37,044 nt of DNA from Planctomycetota bacterium. Its GTDB lineage: Bacteria > Planctomycetota > Planctomycetia > Planctomycetales > Planctomycetaceae. The position numbers and the translations under genes were made by a program. Below the pieces are notes generated by a model that did no database searches, was not told the origin of the DNA, and saw only the letters and a list, made by a program, of their open reading frames with translations. Position 1 is the first letter of the stretch. The number at the start of each line of letters is the position of its first letter. The stretch covers positions 1 to 37,044 of the forward strand of contig QWQF01000208.1 in NCBI GenBank assembly GCA_003669125.1, written 5' to 3'. Below are positions 8,810-18,610 of this stretch, piece after piece.

Positions 8810-9586
8810 ATGCGAACCATCTTCTCAATTTGCTGCATCACGCTGATTGCCTTCTCCGGCCTGACCCGCGCGGAGGACAAGGCTCCGAAACCGCTCAAGG
8901 CGTTGCTGATCACCGGCGGCTGCTGCCACGACTACTCGAAGCAGAAGGACTTGCTCAAAGCGGGGCTCGAAGCGCGAGCACACGTCGTCGTCGATCAGAT
9001 TCACACGGACGACACAACCACGAAGGCTCGCTTCGCGATCTACGAGAAGGCCGATTGGGCGAAGGGCTACGACGTCATCATCCACGACGAATGCACCTCC
9101 GACGTCAAGGAGATGCCGTATGTCGAGAACATCCTCAACGCCCACAAGAGCGGCATTCCGGCAGTCAACCTGCACTGCGCGATGCACTGCTACCGAGTCG
9201 GCACGGACGACTGGTTCAAGTTCGTCGGCATTCACTCGACCGGCCACGGACCGCAAAAGCCGATCGACGTGACCTTCGTCGACCGCGAGCACGGCATCAC
9301 GAAGGGAATCTCCAATTGGACCACGGTCAACGAGGAACTGTACAACAACATCAAGCTCTTCGAGACGACGAAGCCACTCGCTCGCGGCACGCAAGACACC
9401 GGCAAGAAGGTCGATGACTTCGTCGTCGCCTGGACCAACCAGTACGGCAAGGCACGCGTCTTCAGCACTACGCTGGGCCACAACAACGACACGGTCGGCG
9501 ACCCGCGCTACCTCGACATGGTCACACGCGGCCTGCTCTGGTCGTGCGACAAGCTCAACGATCAGTACCTCAAGCCGAAGAAGTAG
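8810..9586 (+). CDS. Exported ThuA-like domain protein
   Basis: A 258-residue protein with a signal peptide (1-21). The rest matches the ThuA-like fold, a relative of class I glutamine amidotransferases that is widespread in planctomycetes: KALLITGGCCHDY at about 29-41, YDVIIHDECTSD near 88-99, PAVNLHCAMHCYR near 121-133 and RVFSTTLGHNNDTVGDPRY near the C-terminus. ThuA was named for trehalose utilisation, but the activity of exported members is unknown, and a sugar-related role is only a guess. CGAGGA 5 to 7 bases before the ATG supports the start. It follows the beta-propeller gene closely on the same strand. Confidence 0.88.
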   Translation: MRTIFSICCITLIAFSGLTRAEDKAPKPLKALLITGGCCHDYSKQKDLLKAGLEARAHVVVDQIHTDDTTTKARFAIYEKADWAKGYDVIIHDECTSDVKEMPYVENILNAHKSGIPAVNLHCAMHCYRVGTDDWFKFVGIHSTGHGPQKPIDVTFVDREHGITKGISNWTTVNEELYNNIKLFETTKPLARGTQDTGKKVDDFVVAWTNQYGKARVFSTTLGHNNDTVGDPRYLDMVTRGLLWSCDKLNDQYLKPKK

Positions 9587-9606
9587 AGTTGGCAGGGCCG
9601 ATGCGA

Positions 9607-9626
9607 CGAAAGGGAGCAGCCTTTCG
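9607..9626. repeat. Palindrome after the ThuA-like gene
   Basis: CGAAAGG and CCTTTCG flank a 6-nt loop, 20 bases after the ThuA stop codon. It could slow or end transcription, but it has no T-tract. Confidence 0.5.
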
Positions 9627-9767
9627 CCTGCGGGAGCGAATCGGGGACGTGGGAAACCTCCATCTTGACCCTCTTCGGGAAATCTGGGACAAGCCGCTCC
9701 CCTCCGACTGGTCTTGGATGACTGGTCACTGTCCTCTCGTGTTTTCGTCACCGCCAGGGATGGCAAT

Positions 9768-11675
9768 ATGCGTGGTTGCCTGAGTGCTCCGCGTCACTGC
9801 GGATCGAATGCTTGCTGGCTGGCATTGTGCCTCGGCTGGCTGAGCGTTTCCGGTTGCGCCAACGTCGTGGAGACACGCACGATTGAGCTGTTCAGCAAAG
9901 CGCTCGAAAGCGGCGACTTGCAGAAGCTCAAGAATGCGACCTCCGAACGTTTTGAAGAGCGGGCGCTGCGGCAGGACGTGGCGTTGGACGACCTCAAATT
10001 GCTGCGACTGCCGACCGGCGATCTGGAAATCGACAAAGTCGAAGAAGTCTCACCGACGGTGAAACGAGTCACCGTGATGGTCGGCGAATCGAAACAGAAG
10101 CTGAAGTACCAACTGAAGCTCGACCCACAAACCAAGAAGTGGGTTGTCGACGACATCTACCTCAAGCAGAAAAAAGAAGGCGTCACAGCCACGAAGTCCG
10201 TCACCGAGCAAATGGACCTGCTCCTTTCGGTGCGAGAATTCCTCGATGCCTGGAAGGACGGCGATCGCGACGACGTCCTTCGCACGGTCACTCCGGAATT
10301 TGCGGAGGCACTGCGGCCGCTCCCGCCGGCGTATCTGAACCGGCTGACGCAACAAGTGGTCGGCAAACAAAAGACCGGCAAACGACTGCAACCACGAGCC
10401 CAACTGGATGAAAACACAGCCCACATTCGCCTGCCGATTGCGGTCGGCGAATTGTGGCTGACGGCGAAGCGTGCTGACGGCCACTGGCTGGTGGACGAAG
10501 TCGAAGTCAATTCGCGTGAAGAGAAAGAAGCGGTTCCCTCCACGCGGCAACTGGCGCAAGTCACTCACGCAGCGACGGCGTTCCTTGCCGCATATCACGT
10601 GGGGGACAAGCCACGCCTGCAATCGCTCTGCACGCCAAAGTTTTTCAGCGGCAGCCTCGCACCCGCGAACCTGTCGCATGTGACACTACCCAACGGAGAC
10701 GTGCCGGCTGACAGCGTGCAGATTCATGTCGCATGGCAAGGCCTCTCCACGACGGATGCGCAGGAGGCACAGCTTCGCGGCAAGCATTCCGACTTCGTCG
10801 TCGAAGGACCGAACGAAGTACTCAAGCTGAGTCTGCTCCGCGAAGAGGCGGATGACTCCGACCACAAAGCCAAATATCTGATCGAAGAAGTGACCCTGTA
10901 CGAACTCGAAAGCCGGCAGGAGAAACGGCTGTCCGCGCTCTTCACCGCTCACGCGCTGGTGCAGATCTACGCGGAAGCCCTGGCTTCTCGCGATGTCGAT
11001 ACGCTCCGGTCGAATGCGTCGCCCGATTTCGAGCGTCGCGTGTGGCGTTCGTTGCATCCCGGAACTCTAGACAAGATGCCGTTCCACGAAATCGAAGACG
11101 CCGTGCCCAAGATTCAATCGACGGTGTTCAACGGGTCGCTCACAGAGGTCACGGTCACTCAAGGCTCGCGAGCGTTGACCTACATGCTGCAAGATCGCCA
11201 AGGCGAACTGCTCGTCGATGACGTCTTGATGCCCACGATCGGCCGTCCCAGTTCGCTGAAGGCCACACTGGAACTGATGCTGCCGGTACTCGACTTCGCT
11301 GACGGAGTTCGATTGGGACAACTCGACGCTCTGCAACGTCACTCCTCACGCGACTTCAATCGGTTGGTGTGGCATGTGGCACCCAAGATTCCCAACAGCG
11401 GATTCGACATCGCCCAGCACCTGCAAGCCCCATTGGTTTCCATCGAGCAAAGCGATGACCGAGCCGTACTGGTTCTGGGCAACGACAACTTCGGCGTTCA
11501 CGTCACGCTGATCCGCGAGTCGGGACGGTTCGTCGTCGATGAACTGCTGCTGATCACCGGCACAATGCTGCGCGATCACGTCGAACTGAAACGCCATCTG
11601 CGAATGCTCATCGCGACCTACGGTGTCGGCAAGCAGCCGCGCGAAGAAATCAAACAGGTCGGCGGCCAGCGTTAA
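9768..11675 (+). CDS. Lipoprotein made of five tandem NTF2-like modules
   Basis: A 635-residue protein. The N-terminus is a lipoprotein signal with lipobox VSGC at 27-30. The ATG at 9768 has AGGGA 7 bases upstream; a longer frame from 9714 adds no export sequence. The remainder is a repeat of about 100-120 residues, at roughly 31-132, 144-248, 258-380, 386-490 and 495-597. Each starts with a helix carrying F/Y-L-x-A-x-x-x-G-D or similar, followed by L-x-x-x-x-x-x-x-F, and ends in a strand with W/F-V/L-V-D-D/E (WVVDD 125-129, WLVDE 240-244, LLVDD 481-485, FVVDE 588-592). This is the pattern of the NTF2/SnoaL cone-shaped fold. A sixth opening helix (604-620) follows. No catalytic residues are recognised. 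A scaffold or ligand-binding role at the membrane surface is inferred. Confidence 0.8.
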   Translation: MRGCLSAPRHCGSNACWLALCLGWLSVSGCANVVETRTIELFSKALESGDLQKLKNATSERFEERALRQDVALDDLKLLRLPTGDLEIDKVEEVSPTVKRVTVMVGESKQKLKYQLKLDPQTKKWVVDDIYLKQKKEGVTATKSVTEQMDLLLSVREFLDAWKDGDRDDVLRTVTPEFAEALRPLPPAYLNRLTQQVVGKQKTGKRLQPRAQLDENTAHIRLPIAVGELWLTAKRADGHWLVDEVEVNSREEKEAVPSTRQLAQVTHAATAFLAAYHVGDKPRLQSLCTPKFFSGSLAPANLSHVTLPNGDVPADSVQIHVAWQGLSTTDAQEAQLRGKHSDFVVEGPNEVLKLSLLREEADDSDHKAKYLIEEVTLYELESRQEKRLSALFTAHALVQIYAEALASRDVDTLRSNASPDFERRVWRSLHPGTLDKMPFHEIEDAVPKIQSTVFNGSLTEVTVTQGSRALTYMLQDRQGELLVDDVLMPTIGRPSSLKATLELMLPVLDFADGVRLGQLDALQRHSSRDFNRLVWHVAPKIPNSGFDIAQHLQAPLVSIEQSDDRAVLVLGNDNFGVHVTLIRESGRFVVDELLLITGTMLRDHVELKRHLRMLIATYGVGKQPREEIKQVGGQR

Positions 11676-11744
11676 TCGTTCGTCGTTCGAACGCCCACGT
11701 CCGAACATCCGACCGCCACCTCCACGCGACGAAAGATTCCAACG

Positions 11745-12662
11745 ATGGACGACGCACCGCCGCTCAAAACAAGATTTCACCAGGGACTCTGGCTGGCAAT
11801 CTGTTTGACAATCCTCGGCATCAGCGTGTGCGAACTGGCGGCAGACGACGGCGAGGCCGTGCGACTGGCGTACAAATTCCAGCCCAGCGAATCGCTGCAC
11901 CTAGAATACAAACAAGACATGACGATGGACATTCGGCATCCCGATTTCAAACGCAAGATGGTCAGCCAGGTGATCTCGAACAAACATCTGCGGATCATCT
12001 CGGTCGATTCGAGCGGCAACGCGCTCGTCGAACCAGTCATCGACCGCACACGCATGACGAGCAAGCAAGACGACGATTCGGAATCGAAATTCGACTCCGT
12101 CGAAGGACCGGACAGTTGCCCGGCTGAGTACCGTCCGCTGCTGGCCGCCGTGGGCAAACCGCTGGTGCGAATCAAATTTGCTCCCAACGGAAAAGTTGTT
12201 GAAGCGACCGGCCTGAACGGTGCGACGTCGGCCGCCAAGGACATCGAAAAAGACCCCATGCTGAACTTTTTGATTGTCTTGCCGGATCAGCCGGTTCGAG
12301 TTGGTGATACCTGGAAAGATGAATTTGAAGCGATCGCACAACTGGACAAGACGCTCAAACAAGGAGTCAAGCTCCGCCGCGAATACCGGCTGCTAAAGCT
12401 GAACGGCTCGCAAGTCGAGATCGAATTGAAGACCGCCTGTTTGACGCCACTCCGCGATCCGATGGTCGAAATGCAAATCACCGGCCGGTTGCTCAGCGGA
12501 AAAATCGTCTTCGATCACCAGTTGGGCCAGATCCTCTCGCGCGAGATGATTGTGGATAGCCAAGTCCTCAACGGTGCCGGATCCAAGACGATGGTCAACA
12601 CCGTGATGACGCAGTCCGAACGCCTCGTCCCGAATCCAAAAATTGCGAATCGAGGAAAGTAA
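11745..12662 (+). CDS. Exported protein of unknown function
   Basis: A 305-residue protein with a hydrophobic export segment at 15-32. The rest is a beta-rich soluble domain with alternating polar and hydrophobic residues, for example RLAYKFQPSESLHLEYKQDM, DQPVRVGDTWKDEFEA and GKIVFDHQLGQILSREM. This resembles the general style of exported proteins that measure or bind hydrophobic ligands, such as those grouped under DUF6263, but I cannot confirm that family. GAAAG lies about 11 bases before the ATG. It sits 69 bases after the NTF2-module lipoprotein and 20 bases before the diadenylate cyclase, so these three are probably co-transcribed. Confidence 0.8.
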   Translation: MDDAPPLKTRFHQGLWLAICLTILGISVCELAADDGEAVRLAYKFQPSESLHLEYKQDMTMDIRHPDFKRKMVSQVISNKHLRIISVDSSGNALVEPVIDRTRMTSKQDDDSESKFDSVEGPDSCPAEYRPLLAAVGKPLVRIKFAPNGKVVEATGLNGATSAAKDIEKDPMLNFLIVLPDQPVRVGDTWKDEFEAIAQLDKTLKQGVKLRREYRLLKLNGSQVEIELKTACLTPLRDPMVEMQITGRLLSGKIVFDHQLGQILSREMIVDSQVLNGAGSKTMVNTVMTQSERLVPNPKIANRGK

Positions 12663-12682
12663 CCGCCAGGAAATCACGCCGC

Positions 12683-13621
12683 ATGATTAAGCGTCACGAA
12701 CTTTCACGCCAATCTGAAAGCCTGCTGTTCGCCGCGCGCAAAGTCGCGGAGGACACCGAGGCCGTCGCGGTCGTGATGCTGGCCGAGGTGCCGTACAACT
12801 TCGCCGAGATTCGCGACTCGCTCAAAAAGACGCGACTCATCGTCACGTCCGACAAGTCCGACGTGCAGCACGCGGCCAAAGACGACAGTGTCGCTGTCGT
12901 GCCTCTGCAAGGTGAACCGCAGACTCGACAGTATCAGGTCAGTCAGGCACTGCTCGAAGCAATCAGCGACGAACTGCTGCGCAGCGGCGACGCGGTCGTC
13001 GCGGTCTACGCCGGCTTCGACAAAGAAACGCTCGACACGCTGACCTACATCCGGCTGGGCGAGCACCTGACGTCGCTGACCTCACGCGACTTGCAGTTGC
13101 TGGAAACCCAAGTGCCACTGGAAACGCTGCGGCAGGTGACCGACATCGCCATCGAGATCGGCCGCGAAGGCCGCGAAGGCCAGCCGGTCGGAGCGTTGTT
13201 CGTCGTCGGCCAGCACCGCAAAGTTCTGGAATTCTCGCACGAGCAAATTCACGATCCGTTTCGTGGCTACGCTCGGAAGGAACGACTGATCCGATCTCCG
13301 CGCGTGCGTGAAAGCGTCAAAGAATTGGCTCAGATCGACGGCGCATTCGTAGTCTCGGCGGACGGTGTCGTGATCTCGGCGGGCCGCATCCTGGACGCTC
13401 CGGCCAGCGGTGTCACGTTGTCGAAAGGCCTGGGTGCTCGGCACTGGGCGGCGGCGGCGATCTCGAAATCCACGAAGGCCATCGCCATCGCCGTCTCGCA
13501 ATCGACCGGCACTGTGCGACTCTTCCAAAACGGAAGTGTCGTCCTGCGCATCGAACCGATGGACCGCACCGCCATGACCTGGCACGACGTCACGACCGAA
13601 CCGCCGCCGATGACCGACTGA
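12683..13621 (+). CDS. Diadenylate cyclase, DacZ-like (c-di-AMP synthase)
   Basis: A 312-residue protein. The C-terminal half (about 145-290) is a DisA_N/DAC domain, which joins two ATP into c-di-AMP. It shows the DGA motif at 219-221 inside AQIDGAFVVSADGVVISAGR and the second motif GARHWAAAAISKST at 251-264. The classical RHR is RHW here. The N-terminal part (about 10-130) is an alpha/beta domain with a Ser-Glu-Ser start and AVVAVYAG strand, resembling the pyruvate-kinase C-terminal-like domain of archaeal DacZ; there is no transmembrane segment (as in CdaA) and no HhH DNA-binding tail (as in DisA). The protein should therefore be a soluble cytosolic enzyme. CAGGAAA precedes the ATG by about 9 bases. 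It lies 20 bases after an exported-protein gene. c-di-AMP usually controls potassium and osmotic balance. Confidence 0.88.
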   Translation: MIKRHELSRQSESLLFAARKVAEDTEAVAVVMLAEVPYNFAEIRDSLKKTRLIVTSDKSDVQHAAKDDSVAVVPLQGEPQTRQYQVSQALLEAISDELLRSGDAVVAVYAGFDKETLDTLTYIRLGEHLTSLTSRDLQLLETQVPLETLRQVTDIAIEIGREGREGQPVGALFVVGQHRKVLEFSHEQIHDPFRGYARKERLIRSPRVRESVKELAQIDGAFVVSADGVVISAGRILDAPASGVTLSKGLGARHWAAAAISKSTKAIAIAVSQSTGTVRLFQNGSVVLRIEPMDRTAMTWHDVTTEPPPMTD

Positions 13622-13636
13622 GTGGCAGCTGAAAGG

Positions 13637-13723
13637 CAGGCTACGGACTGCAGGTACGGGGAATCTCCGTGGAGTCGTGACCCCGTAGCCTGTCACCCGT
13701 AGCCTGTCACCCGAAGCCTGTCG
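13637..13723. repeat. Three 14-bp tandem repeats with an upstream inverted copy
   Basis: CCCGTAGCCTGTCA occurs at 13682-13695 and 13696-13709, with a third copy changed at two bases at 13710-13723. CAGGCTACGG at 13637-13646 is the inverse of CCGTAGCCTG, so a hairpin with a 36-nt loop can form. The block lies between the diadenylate cyclase and the carboxypeptidase genes, 10 bases before the latter's ribosome binding site. Confidence 0.75.
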
Positions 13724-13746
13724 CCTCTTGTCGAAAGGACCGCGTG

Positions 13747-15267
<1,521 letters not shown>

Positions 15268-15277
15268 ATTCCATGGG

Positions 15278-15294
15278 GCAGGTTTTCAACCTGT
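15278..15294. repeat. GCAGGTTTTCAACCTGT palindrome
   Basis: CAGGTT and AACCTG flank a 3-nt loop just after the carboxypeptidase stop codon. The preceding GGGG and the core match the copies at 3480-3535, which suggests a dispersed repeat family. Confidence 0.55.
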
Positions 15295-15480
15295 CTGTCG
15301 CGAAACGGCAACATTCGACCGGAGCGATTTAGAATCAGCCTGCCTCCGGCCAGCAGGTGACTCCTCGAAAGCAATCACTCGCTGGCGCGTCGTGCTGAAG
15401 TGTCCGACGCTTGCGAAGACATCGCCATCGCTGCAATCTGTCGCGGTCTCGGTGTCTCTTCCAAACCAGGAGGTTCAATC

Positions 15481-15990
15481 ATGAGTGCTGATCGCAGTGT
15501 GTCTCGGCGTGCGTGGATGAGTTCGGTGGCGACGGCCTCGCTGGTCGGTGTCGCGGCGGCGCAAGACAAGGCTCCGGCCAAACCAAACCGCGAAGAACTG
15601 GAGAAAGCCTTCTCCGAACGGATGACCGGAACAGTGCTCGTGGGAAATTATTCTGTGGTTGGCAAGGACTTGAAGCCGGCGAATCCGGAGCGGTACGAGT
15701 TGAAGAAAGTCTCGAAGCTGGCCGACGACTTGTGGGTGTTTGAAGCACGCATCAAGTACGGCCAAACAGACGTCACGTTGCCGCTGACGCTGCGGATGAT
15801 CTGGGCCGAGGACACGCCCATGATCTCACTGACGAACGCGAATCTGCCGGGGCTGGGCGCTGCGTTCGGTGCTCGCGTGATCTTCCACGGAGACCTGTAC
15901 GCCGGCACTTGGCAGCACGGCAAAGTCGGTGGGCATCTCTGGGGAACGATCCAGAAGGCCGAAGCGGCCAAAGAGGAGAAGAGCAAGTAG
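15481..15990 (+). CDS. Small exported protein with twin-arginine-like leader
   Basis: A 169-residue protein. The N-terminus has SRRAWM followed by a hydrophobic stretch and AAAQ at about 28, which suggests Tat or Sec export. The mature part is beta-rich: TGTVLVGNYSV, DLWVFEARIKYG, DVTLPLTLRMIW, RVIFHGDLYAGTWQHGKVGGHLWG, then a charged tail. The pattern looks like a small beta-barrel, but no named family is recognised. A perfect AGGAGG (15468-15473) lies 7 bases before the ATG, so translation should be strong. The gene ends 10 bases from the converging FG-GAP gene. Confidence 0.8.
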   Translation: MSADRSVSRRAWMSSVATASLVGVAAAQDKAPAKPNREELEKAFSERMTGTVLVGNYSVVGKDLKPANPERYELKKVSKLADDLWVFEARIKYGQTDVTLPLTLRMIWAEDTPMISLTNANLPGLGAAFGARVIFHGDLYAGTWQHGKVGGHLWGTIQKAEAAKEEKSK

Positions 15991-16000
15991 CGAAGTGACG

Positions 16001-18400
16001 CTACCGCGCCGTCGTCGTTGCTGCTTTCGCATCTTCGAGCCGGCCGTCGTCTTGCGGGTAGATCAGAATGCGGTCGTGGACGAGCAGCACCAAATCGGGG
16101 CGGCCGTCGTTGGTGACGTCCACGATCAGTGACTCGCGAGGCTCAAAGTCGCCCCCCTCGTCTTCGCGTCCGAAGTTCTTTTCCTCGAAGATTTGAAAGC
16201 CGATCGCTGAGCGGAGTGACGCTGACTGACCGGGTGTTCCCGGCGTGAAGTTCAGAATTTCGATGTTGTGCGTCCGCGTGTCGATGACCGCGAGGTCGGG
16301 TTGAGCGTCGCCGTTCAAATCGCCCCCCACGACATCGGCGAAGAAGGTCTTTTCGTTCTTCGTCTCGAAGGTCGCGAGTTCTTTCATCGTCGGCACCGCT
16401 CGGCCGGAATACAGCACGGCAAATTTTCCCTGGCCGAACAACAGCAGGTCATCCTGTTCGTCGCCGTTGAGGTCGGCCACATGCACCGACTTGAACGGGA
16501 AGCGGCCGAGTTCGATCTCCTGCCACGGACGATAGACCCCCTCCTGCTGTCGCAAGATTTTGAGTTTCTGGACGCCGACATCAATCAGCACGATCTCGTT
16601 GCCGGGTTGTCCGTCGAGATTGAGCGTCGCGGCTCCGACCGTTTTGGCAATCGCCTCGACCGAATTGAACTGATCGGCGACTTGCCAGCCTTTTGTCGCA
16701 TCGTCGAAGCGCATGTTGCGGACGAACTTGTCCTGCGCGACGAGCAGCGCGGGGCCTTGCAGTTGTCCGAAGAAGACGGCTCCCGGCTGCACGTTGCCAA
16801 GCTGAATGCCCCCCTCGGTTTTCAGTTCTTTCGGAACACCTTTCTCGTCGAGCGAGAACAGCGTCGGAGCTTTGTCGGTGCCGCCGAAGAGCATGAATTC
16901 CGGCCGGCCATCGTTGTTGAGGTCCAGGCGTTGAATGCGGTTCGGTGTTCCTTTGAGCTCAAGCGTCACGGAGGGCTTGCCGTCGAAGAGGTGCGGTTCC
17001 CAACTGCCGTTTGCGGCACGACGCAGGGCTTCCAACGTGTAGTTTGTCTCGCGCGCGGCGCGGGCTTTGGTCAGATAGATAATGTCGGCGCACTTGTCCG
17101 CATCGAGGTCCGCGAGTTCCAAGGCGATCGGTTCCTTGCCATTCATCGGCAGGGCCTGCGGGAACGTCAGCCGACCTTCAGTCATGCGACTGACTCCGAT
17201 CGTCTTTTCTTTGGTGCTGAGCACAACGACTTCAGCGGCTCCGTCTCCGTCAAGGTCCGCCGTGCGGACTTGCTCCGCACCGACGAGTCCTGAGAACGCT
17301 TCGCCCTGTTCGAGTCCGATCCCCTTCCGCTGCTTGAAGACGATCATGCGCGCGGCATCGGGATCGGCAACCACCACATCCGTAAGTCCGTCGCCGTCGA
17401 GGTCTGCGGTGGCGATGTCGCGCGACTTGTCGGCCGCTTGTTGGCCGAGTCCGTATTGAATCAAGCGACTGGCGAGTTCACCGGGCTTCGGAGCCGGACG
17501 TTCCAGTTGCAGGATTTTGACCCGGCCGGTTGAGGAATCGACGGTCAGCACCTCGACCTGCGGCGATTGATCCAACTGCGCGATCGACACTGAGCGGGGC
17601 TTGGTCATCTCGAACCGCAACTCCGGTCCGAGTCGTCCGTCTTGGCCTTGCAGTCGCGCGGCGAGAGCTTGCTCCCCTTCGTCGTGCGAGAGGTAGCACA
17701 AATCCTTGTGGCCGTCGCCATCGAGGTCCGCGATCTGCCCCAGCGTCAACCGCTGCGACGTGTTGAACAGGCTCTCCGGCGAACCGAGCTTTCCGTCCTT
17801 CTGCTGATACAGCAAGTACGTCTGGTTCAATCCGAGCACGGCGATGTCGTCACGCTTGTCGCTGTTGAGGTCTCCGGCGAGCACGACCCACGCAAACGCG
17901 GGAACATCCGGCAGACGGATCGTGGTCTTCTCGGTCCAGTCGCCGGTCTTCGGTTGAAAGCGAATGACGAGCTTGTCGGTGCCGCCGAAGTACGCGACGT
18001 CGGTCAGCCCATCGTTGTTGAAATCACCGACCGCCATCGCGGCGATTTCGTGATCGACGCTGAGCTTGCGATGCTCAAACCGCCAATGCGACGCGAAGTG
18101 ATTGACCTCGACCTTGCCGGCCGGAGCGTTCGCCGGTTTCCCCCCGCGTTGCAGCAGCAGGTCGATGCGGCTGTGAGCGTTGTCAGCGATCGCCAAGTCG
18201 GTGATGCCGTCGTGATTGAAGTCTCCGGAAACCAAGTTGCCCGAACGATCCGAGAGCTTCACAAGCTCCAGCGGCTTGAAGCCGTAGAACTGCGACAGCT
18301 CGTTGACCATGTCCTCATCCTGAGCCGACAACGTCGAACCATACAGAGATGCCGCGACGGCAACCACGAGAACTCCGAACCGCTGGAAAACCGCTCGCAT
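16001..18400 (-). CDS. Exported FG-GAP/VCBS repeat protein with 12 Asp-rich loops
   Basis: A 799-residue protein with a signal peptide (1-25, ending SAQ). It is almost wholly made of FG-GAP/VCBS repeats. I count 12 loops of the type D-x-N/D-x-D-G-x-x-D-h, for example DFNHDGITDLAI, DLDGDGHKDLCY, DLDGDGLTDVVV, DLNNDGRPEFML and DVTNDGRPDLVL. Such loops bind calcium and build an integrin-like beta-propeller. Loops 3, 7 and 9 deviate (Lys or Gln at the usual Asp/Gly positions) and may not bind metal. No enzyme domain or membrane anchor is seen, so adhesion or a structural surface role is inferred. The ATG at 18400 is supported by GAGGAGG 5 bases upstream and by the signal peptide; a longer frame from 18586 is unlikely. 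It is divergent from the ceramidase-like gene. Confidence 0.9.
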   Translation of the reverse strand: MRAVFQRFGVLVVAVAASLYGSTLSAQDEDMVNELSQFYGFKPLELVKLSDRSGNLVSGDFNHDGITDLAIADNAHSRIDLLLQRGGKPANAPAGKVEVNHFASHWRFEHRKLSVDHEIAAMAVGDFNNDGLTDVAYFGGTDKLVIRFQPKTGDWTEKTTIRLPDVPAFAWVVLAGDLNSDKRDDIAVLGLNQTYLLYQQKDGKLGSPESLFNTSQRLTLGQIADLDGDGHKDLCYLSHDEGEQALAARLQGQDGRLGPELRFEMTKPRSVSIAQLDQSPQVEVLTVDSSTGRVKILQLERPAPKPGELASRLIQYGLGQQAADKSRDIATADLDGDGLTDVVVADPDAARMIVFKQRKGIGLEQGEAFSGLVGAEQVRTADLDGDGAAEVVVLSTKEKTIGVSRMTEGRLTFPQALPMNGKEPIALELADLDADKCADIIYLTKARAARETNYTLEALRRAANGSWEPHLFDGKPSVTLELKGTPNRIQRLDLNNDGRPEFMLFGGTDKAPTLFSLDEKGVPKELKTEGGIQLGNVQPGAVFFGQLQGPALLVAQDKFVRNMRFDDATKGWQVADQFNSVEAIAKTVGAATLNLDGQPGNEIVLIDVGVQKLKILRQQEGVYRPWQEIELGRFPFKSVHVADLNGDEQDDLLLFGQGKFAVLYSGRAVPTMKELATFETKNEKTFFADVVGGDLNGDAQPDLAVIDTRTHNIEILNFTPGTPGQSASLRSAIGFQIFEEKNFGREDEGGDFEPRESLIVDVTNDGRPDLVLLVHDRILIYPQDDGRLEDAKAATTTAR

Positions 18401-18610
18401 GAAATCCTCCTCGAAATTGCCGAGCGGCTCGGACGTCCGTTCGTGCTCCGCAGGCTCGGCGGCGAGAGCATAGCAATCAGGACGAAGAGTCGCAAAAACA
18501 CGCTGCACGCCGGGCAATCGGTCGCGAGGGTGCGGCAACGAAGTCTGCGAACGCTGCTGCCAGAAATCTTTGCCACACCCGACCACAAACCTAACGAACA
18601 GGAGCTTGCC

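Noticed and set aside
13682..13723. A possible CRISPR array.
   Set aside because: The units are 14 bp and abut one another without spacers.
16268..17293. A 341-residue plus-strand frame.
   Set aside because: It is antisense to the FG-GAP repeats and shows only the regular shadow of their Asp-rich codons.
17642..18610. The plus-strand frame of the ceramidase-like gene stays open far upstream.
   Set aside because: This part is antisense to the FG-GAP gene. The real start at 18611 has a ribosome binding site and a signal peptide.
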